Shown in pieces: positions 36,209 to 45,949 of a stretch of DNA of 64,000 bases. Source of the stretch: Phialophora verrucosa (taxonomy: Eukaryota; Ascomycota; Eurotiomycetes; Chaetothyriales; Herpotrichiellaceae); contig MSED01000001.1 of assembly GCA_002099365.1 (NCBI GenBank), forward strand, positions 682,001 to 746,000, in the 5' to 3' direction. The position numbers and the translations under genes are program-made. The notes under the pieces were generated by a model. It did no database searches and had not been told where the DNA came from. It worked only from the letters and a program-made list of their open reading frames with translations. The number at the start of each line of letters is the position of its first letter. Position 1 is the stretch's first letter.

Positions 36209-38320
36209 TTAACGCAAAAGTTTGACATATCCTGATGGCCGACCCCCTTCGCCGTTCCTAGCGAGAATCATGACCATTGTGCTGTCTCTGGCAACATTCC
36301 CAATGACGCGATTACGGTCGTCTTGTGCCGGCGGTGAAGATGTTGAGCATTCACAGACGAATTTTGAGACTGCGGACCTTGAGTCGGGAGCCGCTGGCTT
36401 TTCGACCGATAGCAAAGATGCAGAGACACGTTGGCCGTCGACATATATCTCCACGGTCGGGTTGAACTTGTCTTGGGAGTCTGGTGCCGCAGACACCGTA
36501 CCTTGAATTGAGACGTGAATGCCACTATATTCAGCGGGAGTCGCACAACACTTCGTGATTAACAATTCTGGCCGAGGTTCCGAAAATAAATTCTGAGGCT
36601 CCGCAATGTCGTCCGACGCCAACGGCGGCGTTAACGGCGGCGGAACTCTTCTCTTGCTGCTTTGCTCGAATGCATAACCCGCTTGCAGTAAGCAGAGATC
36701 ATTATATGCTCGGCTCAAGAATGTCAACCCCATCGGCATCTTGGAATCATCTAACATCCCCATTGGCACCGTCACACTCGGTATGCCCAAGTGCCGCAGA
36801 GCTCGATTGCCGTGGCTATACTTCACGCCATCAGTCCAGGCATGTTGTGCACTCCGTTCATCGATGTCGGCATTGGCACGGGCAACGTCGCCTACAGCGG
36901 GGAAGGCCACGAAGTCATAGTGGTGAGCTGACATCCACTCGTCGAAGAACCGGATTCGGATTTGCTCAAGAGCTCTTACTGCATCCTCGAGGCCAGGAAC
37001 ATCGTAGATGGCACTCTTGCCCGGACTCGTCGAGGGCGGACGATGGGCAACATAGCTGGCCAACTTCGCCCAATGTACCGCATTGGCCGGTTCAGTGAAC
37101 TTGACTTGAGGATCATCGCGAGGCAAGTGAGGAAAGATATCTGTGGGATTCACTTGAGTCAGAGACCGGATATGAGGATCGCGATTGTCCTGCAGGAAGG
37201 CTTCCCAAGCGTGAGCAATGAGCAGGCCCCGTTCGGTGGCGTTCAAGTCGTCTGGGAGATAGGGGAGAGACGAAGAAGCATTTCCTGTGCTGGACTTGCG
37301 CAGCATTTGCTCGTAAATGTGCAAGACCGGGAGGTCCGGAATGATCTCGACGCTCGCGCCGGCCGCTTGGAGGTCGGCTTGCGCCTGACGCCATAACGGC
37401 TCGATCCCTTCAGAGATATATGGTCCACCGTCCTGCTGCTTCAGGTATATTTGCGGGACTGCGACTCGCTTTCCTTGGAGGTGACCTGCATCTCTCGTGG
37501 TCGAATCCCTCGAAGTGTCAGACCACGGGGACTGTGGGAGCTGGATAAACGGTTGATCCCTCCAGAAGTCGCCAGTTGTCTCCGGATCATGTGTGGTAAG
37601 TACGTCTAACAGAACGAACAAGTCACTCAAGGTACGTGTGTGAGGAACAACCACATCGCAGGTTGGATATAGCGGCCAATTGCCGCGGATCGATACGATT
37701 CCACGGGATGGAGTGTAAGCCACTAACGCGTTGTTCGAGGCAGGGGAGCGGCCGGAAGAGACAGTCTCTTCTCCCATGCCGAAGGCGGCGAAAGAAGCTG
37801 CCACAGAAACACCACTGCCATTGGAGGAACCAGATCCAAAGGCGGCAGGGAGATAGTCTTTATTGTATGGGCTCTCTGCTCGACCATAGACACCACGAAG
37901 CATTCCGCCATATGCCATGGGGCACATGTTCGTGCGGCCCAACAAGACGGCTCCAGCTTCTCGCAGAGCTTTCACCGTGAATGCATCTTCGTTGGCGATG
38001 AGACTCTCGAAGGCTTTCGAGCCGCTAGCCACAGTCATTCCTCGAACCTTGTAGCTGTCCTTGACCGTGAAAGGGATGCCTTCGAGGGAGCCACGGGCGT
38101 TCCCAGCGGCACGGCGATCATCGGCCGCGGCTGCTTCCTCAAACACACTCTCGTTGATCAAGGGTATCGAGTTAAGGACGGTGCTTCTGCAATCATAGGC
38201 ACTGATGCGGAGCAGGTATCTGGCGACCAGGTCAACTGATGTCAATTTCCCGTCGGCCAGTGCTGTTGACAATCCGGCGATTGTCGCCTCGACGATGCTG
38301 TCCCCCAACGACATCCTCAT
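36209..38320 (-). CDS. Amidase-signature hydrolase with extra C-terminal domain
   Basis: A single exon of 703 codons. The amidase core shows the Ser-cisSer-Lys triad: K87 in GIPFTVKDSYK, the cis-serine in FGSGSSNGSG (about 165) and the nucleophile at about S189 in EETVSSGRSPAS. GRTNMCPMAYGG and RGNWPLYPTCDVVVPHTRT are typical of a fungal subgroup. The core ends near 565. About 130 further residues (from PELLITKCCATPAEY) look like a small beta-rich domain, with IHVSIQGTVS and NPTVEIYVDGQRV, which I do not recognise. There is no signal peptide, so it is probably cytosolic. It would hydrolyse an amide or ureido C-N bond. It stands head to head with the agmatine deiminase-like gene, so N-carbamoylputrescine is a natural substrate to propose, though that step is usually done by a nitrilase-family enzyme. 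Confidence 0.87.
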   Translation of the reverse strand: MRMSLGDSIVEATIAGLSTALADGKLTSVDLVARYLLRISAYDCRSTVLNSIPLINESVFEEAAAADDRRAAGNARGSLEGIPFTVKDSYKVRGMTVASGSKAFESLIANEDAFTVKALREAGAVLLGRTNMCPMAYGGMLRGVYGRAESPYNKDYLPAAFGSGSSNGSGVSVAASFAAFGMGEETVSSGRSPASNNALVAYTPSRGIVSIRGNWPLYPTCDVVVPHTRTLSDLFVLLDVLTTHDPETTGDFWRDQPFIQLPQSPWSDTSRDSTTRDAGHLQGKRVAVPQIYLKQQDGGPYISEGIEPLWRQAQADLQAAGASVEIIPDLPVLHIYEQMLRKSSTGNASSSLPYLPDDLNATERGLLIAHAWEAFLQDNRDPHIRSLTQVNPTDIFPHLPRDDPQVKFTEPANAVHWAKLASYVAHRPPSTSPGKSAIYDVPGLEDAVRALEQIRIRFFDEWMSAHHYDFVAFPAVGDVARANADIDERSAQHAWTDGVKYSHGNRALRHLGIPSVTVPMGMLDDSKMPMGLTFLSRAYNDLCLLQAGYAFEQSSKRRVPPPLTPPLASDDIAEPQNLFSEPRPELLITKCCATPAEYSGIHVSIQGTVSAAPDSQDKFNPTVEIYVDGQRVSASLLSVEKPAAPDSRSAVSKFVCECSTSSPPAQDDRNRVIGNVARDSTMVMILARNGEGGRPSGYVKLLR

Positions 38321-38871
38321 TGAGTTAAAGGTATTCCCTACGAATCGACCCTTGAGTATATCGCGCCTGAAGATGTTGGAAGACCCTGTTCCTCAAAATT
38401 GGAACCGCCACAAGCCAGCTGCGTTGCCAGTCCTGGACACGCGCAAAGCTTTACAAGAAGGAACAATAGACTCACGCAGAAGATGACTGATCAAGACAAC
38501 ACGACCGAACAAACAAAAGAAACCTCACTACGCTGGCTGAGATAGAATGCTGTTGTCACCTCTGCGCTCATTTCCGACCGCTTGTCGACATATGCCCAAC
38601 CCATTACTCGATGGAACCGTCCGCTGTATGTTGATATGGAGAGCGGAAGAGGACGACTTCGTGAATTGCGGGCTTGGGACATGCCCCTCAGGTACGCTCT
38701 AACCGCATATGGAATGTCCTGCCGACAGCGCCTGCGCCTCAACTTCGAATGATTCGACGACCATTTTTCGAAGCATTGGGGAGACACATTGACAAACTTC
38801 GAACCATGAAACTGCTCTGGGGGATCCCCAGTACTCACGGCAACGCAGTATAACCCCGGTGCATTCTTCAC
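38321..38871. promoter_or_regulatory. Bidirectional promoter, amidase and agmatine deiminase-like genes
   Basis: 551 bp separate the two divergent start codons, short enough for shared control. One AGATAG sequence (38540-38545) fits the HGATAR core bound by nitrogen GATA factors; a single match is weak evidence. No coding sequence is supported here. Confidence 0.5.
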
Positions 38872-40086
38872 ATGCACCCCACGCCGCCATGGCGGCTTGT
38901 TCGAGGTATATCCTCTCTGCTTTTCCAGACGAACAAAGCCCAAACCACATCACTCTACCGAACCACAGCTAGAATTCGTGCAACCGAGACAACCATCTCG
39001 TCAAGAATGCCAGGCTTACGGTTGTATTTAGAGGGTGCTGACCTGAAATCCTCCACAGCCACTCAAAATGGTCGCTTTTACCTGCCAGCGGAACACGTTA
39101 GCCATTCGTACACATTGATGGCTTTCCCCAGCAGGGAATCGGCAGAAAGCACGCAACACCTAGAAGAACTACAATCCGAGGTGACGACGATCGCCAATAC
39201 AATCTCCCAATTCGAACCTGTCCATCTCTACGCCAAAGAGGATCTCATCCAACAAGCAGAGTCCATGGTTAATGCAGGTGTCTCCGTCAAGCCGGCCACC
39301 GTCAGCGAACTCTGGATCCGTGACAGCGGCCCGGTGTTCGTGCAAGACTTGTCCACAGGCAAACGGACAGCCATCAAGTTCAACTTCAACTACTGGGGCA
39401 GTAAACTTCCCTGCATAGGCGACGATAACGTCGCTCTGCAGATCGCTGCACACGCAAATGAACCGTTGGTGGCCTCGAAACTCACAATGGAAGGAGGTGG
39501 CATCGAGCACGATGGCGAAGGCACGTTCCTCGGCACCGAAAGCTGCATCATCAACGACAACCGCAACCCGGGGCTCTCCAAATCCGATGTCGAAGCGGAG
39601 CTCAGGGATCTGTTTGGAGTTTCGCATTTCATCTGGATTCCTGGTGTCAAAGACTACGACATCACAGATTACCACATCGACGCGCTTGCACGCTTCACAT
39701 CACCTGGCGTCGTTCTTCTTAGCAAGCCCGGTCCCAATGCCCATCCCACCGCCGTCGACGTCTACAACTCTGCCCACTCTATTCTCAGGGCCGCAAAAGA
39801 TGCAAAGGGCCGTGCACTGACGGTACATGACTGCGAGGAACCGGATGTCACGCAGCTCGGACCACCGGACAAGCACAACGAAGTCATTGGCTCGTATGCG
39901 AACTATCTCCTCGTCAATGGAGGCGTCATCATGCCGAAATTCGGGCAGGAGAGACAGGATACTGCGGCCCTCGAGTTATTCAGAAGCTTGTTTCCTCAAA
40001 GGAAGGTCGTGCAGGTGCCGATTAACATTTTACCGAGAACGGGCGGTGGAATCCATTGTGCAACCCAGCAAGTTCCAGAGATATGA
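38872..40086 (+). CDS. Agmatine deiminase-like protein (PAD_porph family)
   Basis: A single exon of 404 codons. It belongs to the guanidino-modifying enzymes that turn agmatine into N-carbamoylputrescine and ammonia. Visible blocks: ELWIRDSGPVFVQ, KFNFNYWGSK, MEGGGIEHDGEGTFLGTESC, DYHIDALARF, HNEVIGSYANYLLVNGGV and the catalytic cysteine C396 in GGGIHCATQQVP. The first 45 residues (Arg, Ser and Thr rich, almost no acids) precede MPGLRLYLEG and look like a mitochondrial presequence. The ATG at 39007 would give a 359-aa cytosolic form without it. Residues usual for binding agmatine (W in the ELWIRD block, the Asp and His) are kept. Its divergent partner is the amidase gene. A peptidylarginine-deiminase activity is a less likely alternative. 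Confidence 0.9.
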   Translation: MHPTPPWRLVRGISSLLFQTNKAQTTSLYRTTARIRATETTISSRMPGLRLYLEGADLKSSTATQNGRFYLPAEHVSHSYTLMAFPSRESAESTQHLEELQSEVTTIANTISQFEPVHLYAKEDLIQQAESMVNAGVSVKPATVSELWIRDSGPVFVQDLSTGKRTAIKFNFNYWGSKLPCIGDDNVALQIAAHANEPLVASKLTMEGGGIEHDGEGTFLGTESCIINDNRNPGLSKSDVEAELRDLFGVSHFIWIPGVKDYDITDYHIDALARFTSPGVVLLSKPGPNAHPTAVDVYNSAHSILRAAKDAKGRALTVHDCEEPDVTQLGPPDKHNEVIGSYANYLLVNGGVIMPKFGQERQDTAALELFRSLFPQRKVVQVPINILPRTGGGIHCATQQVPEI

Positions 40087-40837
40087 GGAAGTCTGTACAA
40101 GACCCTAGGTTTTCCCCACCTAGTGCCGGTGGATGTCATTCCATACAAAAGTCGATCCGCCAAATATGTACTTGCTCGGAAAACCAGAGCTCCCGCGAAC
40201 GAGCCTTGTGTGGAGATTTCGGTTTCACTCCATTCCGCCCAGTCAATTGACGATGAGATTTCTGTGGATAGGCATGGGTTGCCCGAGTGAGTAATCCGTG
40301 GTGCGCCCTCTGCTCTGAAGATGCAATGGTACAAAAAAGCTATATGCAGACACTGCCTGACGGCGATTATGAAACTTCTCGAGAAGCAGAAGTAGAAGTA
40401 CTAGCCTTCGTATACTCAAGGAAAACGGCAATAGGGATCATTGGGGCGAATGAAATGAGGAATGACAGCTTCACCACAAACATACTTTAGCCACAGTCTC
40501 TTTTTGCCTCTCAGTCCGAAACCCATCACTGGATATGCATGATCGGCTGGATACTGTATCATCGATACGTATCTCCGGGCGCACCAAGGAGGTTATTGCG
40601 CCGCACCATTGTTGCGCCAGAAAAGTAGTAGGACAAAAGTATATGGAAATATGGGGAAGGGCTGCAAGCTAGTTCAGGCGCGACTGTTATAAAAATCTTC
40701 AAGAAGGTATCAAGCGTAGAAAGTCGGTGCATGTGAAAGAGGCACGCGCTGCAAGAGCGGATGGGTTCGCGCGTATGAGAAACAACGGTTTTAGTCGGCG
40801 GCGGTTATCAGCATCAAAACACACCAGACTCATGACG
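40087..40837. other. Intergenic between convergent genes
   Basis: 751 bp of presumed 3' UTRs of the agmatine deiminase-like and PaiB-like genes. I see nothing else. Confidence 0.45.
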
Positions 40838-41677
40838 CTATACACCATTACTCTTCACCTCGACAATATCAGCGACGAAGCTGCTTTTCACGTCATCTAG
40901 CTCTCTCAAGCCATCTTTTACGCCCTGCCGATCCCGAGCCTTCAACTCCTGACTCATCTTCCACTTGCCCACGATGCTCGTGACGTCGATCTCAATCCCA
41001 ATGATCGCTTTCTTCATGATCTCGATGTAGGGTTTTGGCGCGTCATCGACCTCCCACGCTGTCCCTTTGCCACCTGCTCGATGACCTTTAACTGCAAGCT
41101 CGGCCTTTGGTGTGGAGTCATAACCCAGACGACTCTCTGAGAGCTTTGTCAAGTCCTCAACTTGCGTCTGTAAATACTGGCCGGTCTCGACCGCTTCCTT
41201 GTCGTGAAATATTCTAGCAGTCCCTCTCACTTCCACCGCCACATAATTCCACGTAGGCACTACTTTCCCGTTTTCGGGTTTCGTTTGGATGTACCATTTG
41301 GGGGTGATGTAGTGCTGGCTGGGTGCCGCGAAGGACACCGTCACCTCCGTGGTAAGACAACCATTCCCTGGGCTAGTCGCTTCGATGACCGCCTTGGCAT
41401 GCGGATTGGCCTTTGCCATATGTCCCCGTAGTTTGCATCCTTCCAGCCCTTGCACCGGTTGCTTGACATTGCCCACAGGCGCTCGGTCTGCTTGACCATC
41501 GGTCTCCAGAGCTGCGAGGTTTCTTGGTGGATCAAGAACCCAAGGAATGTAAGTGTGCTGGATCAAGGGGAAATTATCTGAGCTGATTGCGGTACTCAGA
41601 AGGCCGAGTGGATTATTTTGAATAAGCTCAATCAGAGGTTTGAGCCGAGTCTCCGCATGAACGGCACGGAGATACAT
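40838..41677 (-). CDS. PaiB-like FMN-binding protein
   Basis: A single exon of 279 codons. It opens MYLRAVHAE, continues with NPLGLLSTAISSDNFPLIQHTYIPWVLD, GHMAKANPHAKA, SQHYITPKWY and VPTWNYVAVEVRGTARIFHD, and ends with IGIEIDVTSIVGKWKMSQ. These are the blocks of the PaiB (PAI 2-type) family, a split-barrel flavin-binding fold. In Bacillus paiB is paired with paiA, a polyamine N-acetyltransferase, and acts on sporulation and protease genes; in fungi the family has no proven role. A Gln/Pro-containing insert around residues 58-75 is longer than in bacterial members. No targeting signal is seen. Its place next to an agmatine enzyme is worth noting. Confidence 0.9.
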   Translation of the reverse strand: MYLRAVHAETRLKPLIELIQNNPLGLLSTAISSDNFPLIQHTYIPWVLDPPRNLAALETDGQADRAPVGNVKQPVQGLEGCKLRGHMAKANPHAKAVIEATSPGNGCLTTEVTVSFAAPSQHYITPKWYIQTKPENGKVVPTWNYVAVEVRGTARIFHDKEAVETGQYLQTQVEDLTKLSESRLGYDSTPKAELAVKGHRAGGKGTAWEVDDAPKPYIEIMKKAIIGIEIDVTSIVGKWKMSQELKARDRQGVKDGLRELDDVKSSFVADIVEVKSNGV

Positions 41678-44602
41678 ATTCCTAGCTCGCTTCTGTCCCC
41701 GTCGCTGTCAAGTCGCCTCGTCGTTGTCGAGTGAAATGGTAGAGGTGCAAGAAGCTGACAAGACGCGGTTGTCGTCGTAGCCGAGGGGATGAGAGTCCAC
41801 GTTGGCCAAGTTCTTCGTGAGAGCACAGGCGCTGGGGCTGAGGGTGTTGGTGGAAATGAGTAAATCGGCGGGCTTCTTGCCACAAGCAGAATTACCAGGA
41901 GTGGTGGGGTGCTCAACTCCGACAGGGCGTGTCGTGGCGAAAATCTGGGGGTCTGACCCATTGTCCCAATGCCGACTCCTGATGACTGCGGCGAATCATG
42001 CAACACTGATTCAGCGATTCACATGGGCTCACGGATCAGACGACCAACGCTTTATCCTATGCTGATTACCTTCGTAGGCGGCCAGAGACTACTCGATAAT
42101 CAACAGGAAGTTCTCGAGCACGATTTCGAAATGGCTATGACTGGAAAGGGTGGTCGCATAGTACGTTCCCGTGCAACTCCCGCGTAAGTAGCACACCTTG
42201 ATTAGACCGGGTGGATCGCCCGGACACATGCACGGGACGTCCCAAATTCTGGCCGTGATGAGAGATGTCGAGGAGATCGCGAGCGCACTGTCCACCTCCT
42301 GACGAAGATACCATCGAAGCGTCAGCGCCACGCGATGGAGGCGAAACTGTCGGGTACGATCTAGTCCTGCTCGAGGGTCATTGCCACCATCGCCGGCTCG
42401 AGATGTAAGCACGTGGCCTAAGTCCTCGAAGACGAAGTGCTGGATCGCGATTGCTGCAAGGCGCACTAGGAAAGGTCGCTTTTGGCGGGAGGAGCGCTGT
42501 GGATGTAATAACCGAAAGGAGTCAGTGCCATAGCCTCAAAGGTAGGCACATAGGAGGTCGAGACCGCCGCGGATCCACTGCAGTCTCTCTTCGCAGACAG
42601 AGGCGTCAAAGTGGTCTCAAATATTGGCGTATCCCCTGCTGACTCGAGGGAGTTCTGAATGTGCCGCATGTGTGAGCTTGTAAGTTCTGGCAAATCTCCC
42701 CGCCAAAATCGGAACAGGGGGAGATTGTATCCGCGGTGTCACTGTTGGAGAACTTCAGGGACGAGTCCCTACTCACCTCCTACTCCCTCCGACCCGGCGT
42801 CAAAGTCCAATCCCCACGTGGACACCGATGTATTCCATCGTGCTCCGCGGGGGAGATTCTTTGTTGACGAAGGTCATCGGAGGGTCGGCATCCCGTGCCC
42901 AGGCAGCGACAACCAAGGACCTGATTGATAGTGAAAGCGGTACCGTTGACAGAAGGCGTAGGGAGTTTCGCCTTTTCGTCGAAAAGGCAGCGACGGCGAG
43001 TAAAGGGGGCTTCAAGGTGGAGAGTGACGAAATCGATATAACGGCGGCAATTCGGCAAAGAGGTTGACAGTAAGTTAGTTCCGCGTTATCGACACGGACT
43101 GGTGGGGAGGTCGTGCAAGTTTGGCGACTCTGACCGATCTCCTGGCGGTGTTGACTTGAGCCGTCGTATACTTCTGGATTTTCTACATTCTCAAGGTCCA
43201 CTGAACGGGTCTACGTCTGACCCTAGCGAGTATCTTAAGCGCCCTGCCGCTTACCGCTCTCCTTAGGTTGGATAGATCATAAGCGACCATGAAACCTCTA
43301 CTCTTGCGCCCTCATGGAGAGGTCGTCGAATGTTTGTTGTTGCGGCTGTGAAGTCTGCCTAAATGAGGTTGGTACAATGGACCATGGGCAACATTCCGTA
43401 GACATTGAGAATTCGACAGCTGACTTCAGCTGACCGATTTCAGCATCTCAACGTCTCTGAATTTCTCAGCTCGCTTCAGCCAGACGCCAACGCTGGAGCA
43501 TAAAGCGAGAATGCGAATAATGCGGCGGAGTAATCGCATGAGATGGCGAACGATCAAAAATAACTGATCAGATCCAACACCTTTACCCGTACACAGTTCG
43601 CGACACTTCTCTCATCATAACAATTGTGAGCGGATTCTCAGCACCAGTCGTAATGTTCGCCTTGCTTCAACCTAAGCGCCCCAAAGCAACCAGGGATCGT
43701 ACGCACTCCACCGAGCATGCTGGTACATTGCAGCAAATACGCCACCAATATGAATCGCGACCCCTAAACTCCAATGAAAAGATTGACTCGAGCGCTTCAA
43801 TCAGCCATGATAATAATAACCGGACCACGGAAGAGTCATATTCAAATGACCCAAAGAGCTTTCAGGCTTCAAGGGGATCATGAATGTGGGTATCCGGCTC
43901 CGTATCAACAGTGACAGTTCGTGCTCTGAGATGCCACGGATCCTCCAGGGACTGGAGATCATCGCTCTAGTTTGAATATATATTCGGCTCCGACTCTCTT
44001 GCCTTACCTGTATTGCGCTCCGCCAAGGAAGATTTGATTGTCGCAAGCATTCGACGAGCAGTCTGTACAGCTACAGTACCTCAGGCCCTTACTCAGAGCT
44101 GTTGCCTTGCGCGCAGCCACCGTACCTCAAACCTTCGCTTGAAGAAGTACTTTGTTCCCGCGAAAGGAAATCATGGCCGGCTTTTCGTGCTCCAGCAGAT
44201 CAGGGATGAGGATGTCCTTGATATGATGGGTGCGCCACCGACTTGGAACATTTCTCTCTTCCTTTCTCATGCACCTCCCACCCTACCGTTTCGTGGATGA
44301 CCTCACCTGGTAGAGCATCTGCCGCTGTCGCCAGGGCCATTACTGAAACTCTGCGCTTGACCAGTTTCTGGGGGTCGGGAATAGCATACAGTAATTACAA
44401 CCTACCTTCTCATGCATTGTTTGGCGCAGGTTTAAGTGTTAACGAAGTTTGCGGTCTGGAGGTTTGAATAGAGTGGTACTGTAAGATTAACTCCAGAGGG
44501 AGCATTTCAGAAAAGGGGCAGCTATGTACCGACCTCTCGCGTCCAAAGCCTCTCTCGTATCTATCTCGATCTGATCTTGAACCTCGCCTCTCTGTAAAGG
44601 CT
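41678..44602. other. Long stretch without a convincing gene
   Basis: 2.9 kb. The first 350 bp are the PaiB-like leader. Between 42100 and 43201 minus-strand frames read partly like protein: 42466-42693 ends just where another frame (42089-42460, with RPFLVRLAAIAIQHFVFEDLGHV) takes over, and 42800-43201 starts MDLENVENPEVYDG. I could not join them with good splice sites. This may be a decayed or unusual gene on the minus strand. 43200-44602 shows nothing beyond an AT-richer patch near 43540-43630. Confidence 0.4.
42089..43201 (-). pseudogene. Possible decayed or unresolved minus-strand gene
   Basis: Three successive minus-strand frames have protein-like composition (helical text LVRLAAIAIQHF and RLHRVALTLRWYLRQEVDSA; Ser/Thr-rich text upstream), but they are separated by frame changes and by stops without clean GT-AG pairs. 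No family is recognised. Either several introns were missed or this is a relic next to the proposed gene cluster. Confidence 0.25.
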
Positions 44603-45949
44603 ATGCATGCTCTCAGAGCGCATGTGAGTGGCGCCCCTGCCAGGGTCATTGTGAAGAATGGACGCGTCGTAGCTGCTTCACTTGTTCCCAAGACAGTCAC
44701 TTATGACTCCGCACGAGCAGCCTCGTCAGGCTCGAATCCGCATGACTCCCGCCATTCATATATCATCGACAACTTTGCTCATGCACGAGCACCCTCTCTC
44801 TCACATTTACTGACCTTGAGAAGTCGTGTTCGCAAGTTTGATACAATATCGCCGTTGCGTGGCAAATTCCAAAACGAGCGTCAAGCACAAGGGACAACCC
44901 CACCGTCACTGAGTAAAAATTTCAGTTCACTACGACAACCTGCGAGATCACGCTCTGACACCCACCTTGGCGAGCGTGGTGAGGAAAGCCTTCCTACAAC
45001 CGCACCCTCTCAGACAATTAAATCACCCATGACGTCCGAAGTGACCTCGACTCCCCCCTCCAAGATCTCCCCCGCCGCACAACACAGGCCTCTCGTCGTT
45101 GGCCGCACAAAACCTCAGTCGACCCCAGCAACCATGGCTGACTCGTCAGCGCCCGACAAAGCGGTCCCCGCCGACGTAAAGGCAGCTTTGAATCATGAAA
45201 TCGCCGACAACGTCAAGGCCAACACCTCGACGGCCGCGCCCGACGCACCTCCCGCGAACAAGCCCAAGAAAGAAAAAGCCCCCAAGCAGCCCAAACCACC
45301 CAAAGCCCCCGCCACTCCAGCAGCACCCGTTTCGCCAGCTCTGATTGACCTGCGAGTGGGCCACATCCTCCGCGCCATCACTCACCCCAACGCCGACTCC
45401 CTCTACGTTTCGACGGTTGCGATGGGCGACCCCGAAGGAACTGAACACACCCAAGTTGACGAGGAGACGGGAAAGGTGGTTCGAACGGTGTGCTCTGGAC
45501 TGAACGGACTCATCCCCCTGGAAGAGATGCAGAACCGCAAAGTGGTGGTGGTCGCAAACCTGAAACCAGTCAACATGCGGAGTATAAAGTCTGCAGCCAT
45601 GGTTCTTGCCGCTTCTCCGCAAGCCGAAGAAGGAGCAGATCCTCACGCAGCAGATCGTGTCGTCGAACTCGTCAACCCACCCGAGGGAGCCGAGGCCGGT
45701 GACGCGGTCTTCTTCGAGGGATGGCCGTACGGTGAGGGCAAAGGGCCAGAGAAGCAGTTAAATCCGAAGAAGAAGGTCTGGGAGAGTGTCCAGCCGGGAT
45801 TCTTCACCAGTGATGATCTTGCGGTTGGGTTTGATGCGGGTCGGCCGGGCGTGGAGATTGACGGCGAGAAGGACAAGAAGGGCTGGCTTGTCGTGGAGGG
45901 CAAGGGACGATGTACAGTGAAGACGCTCAAGGGAGCCGTCGTGAGGTGA
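44603..45949 (+). CDS. Arc1/EMAPII-like tRNA-binding protein
   Basis: A single open frame of 448 codons. From residue about 248 to the end lies the OB-fold tRNA-binding domain of the Arc1p/EMAPII/AIMP1 kind: LIDLRVGHILRAITHPNADSLYVSTV, TVCSGLNGLIPLEEMQNRKVVVVANLKPV, SAAMVLAAS and QPGFFTSDDLAVGFD. Ahead of it is a Lys/Pro-rich linker (KPKKEKAPKQPKPPK) that contacts tRNA in Arc1. The GST-like domain that tethers yeast Arc1 to GluRS and MetRS is absent. The start is uncertain: ATG at 45134 has the best context (CAACCATGG) and gives 271 aa, while ATG 44603 adds 177 residues whose first 40 (MHALRAHVSGAPARVIVKNG) resemble a mitochondrial presequence. Both forms could exist. It works with aminoacyl-tRNA synthetases in the cytosol. 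Confidence 0.85.
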   Translation: MHALRAHVSGAPARVIVKNGRVVAASLVPKTVTYDSARAASSGSNPHDSRHSYIIDNFAHARAPSLSHLLTLRSRVRKFDTISPLRGKFQNERQAQGTTPPSLSKNFSSLRQPARSRSDTHLGERGEESLPTTAPSQTIKSPMTSEVTSTPPSKISPAAQHRPLVVGRTKPQSTPATMADSSAPDKAVPADVKAALNHEIADNVKANTSTAAPDAPPANKPKKEKAPKQPKPPKAPATPAAPVSPALIDLRVGHILRAITHPNADSLYVSTVAMGDPEGTEHTQVDEETGKVVRTVCSGLNGLIPLEEMQNRKVVVVANLKPVNMRSIKSAAMVLAASPQAEEGADPHAADRVVELVNPPEGAEAGDAVFFEGWPYGEGKGPEKQLNPKKKVWESVQPGFFTSDDLAVGFDAGRPGVEIDGEKDKKGWLVVEGKGRCTVKTLKGAVVR

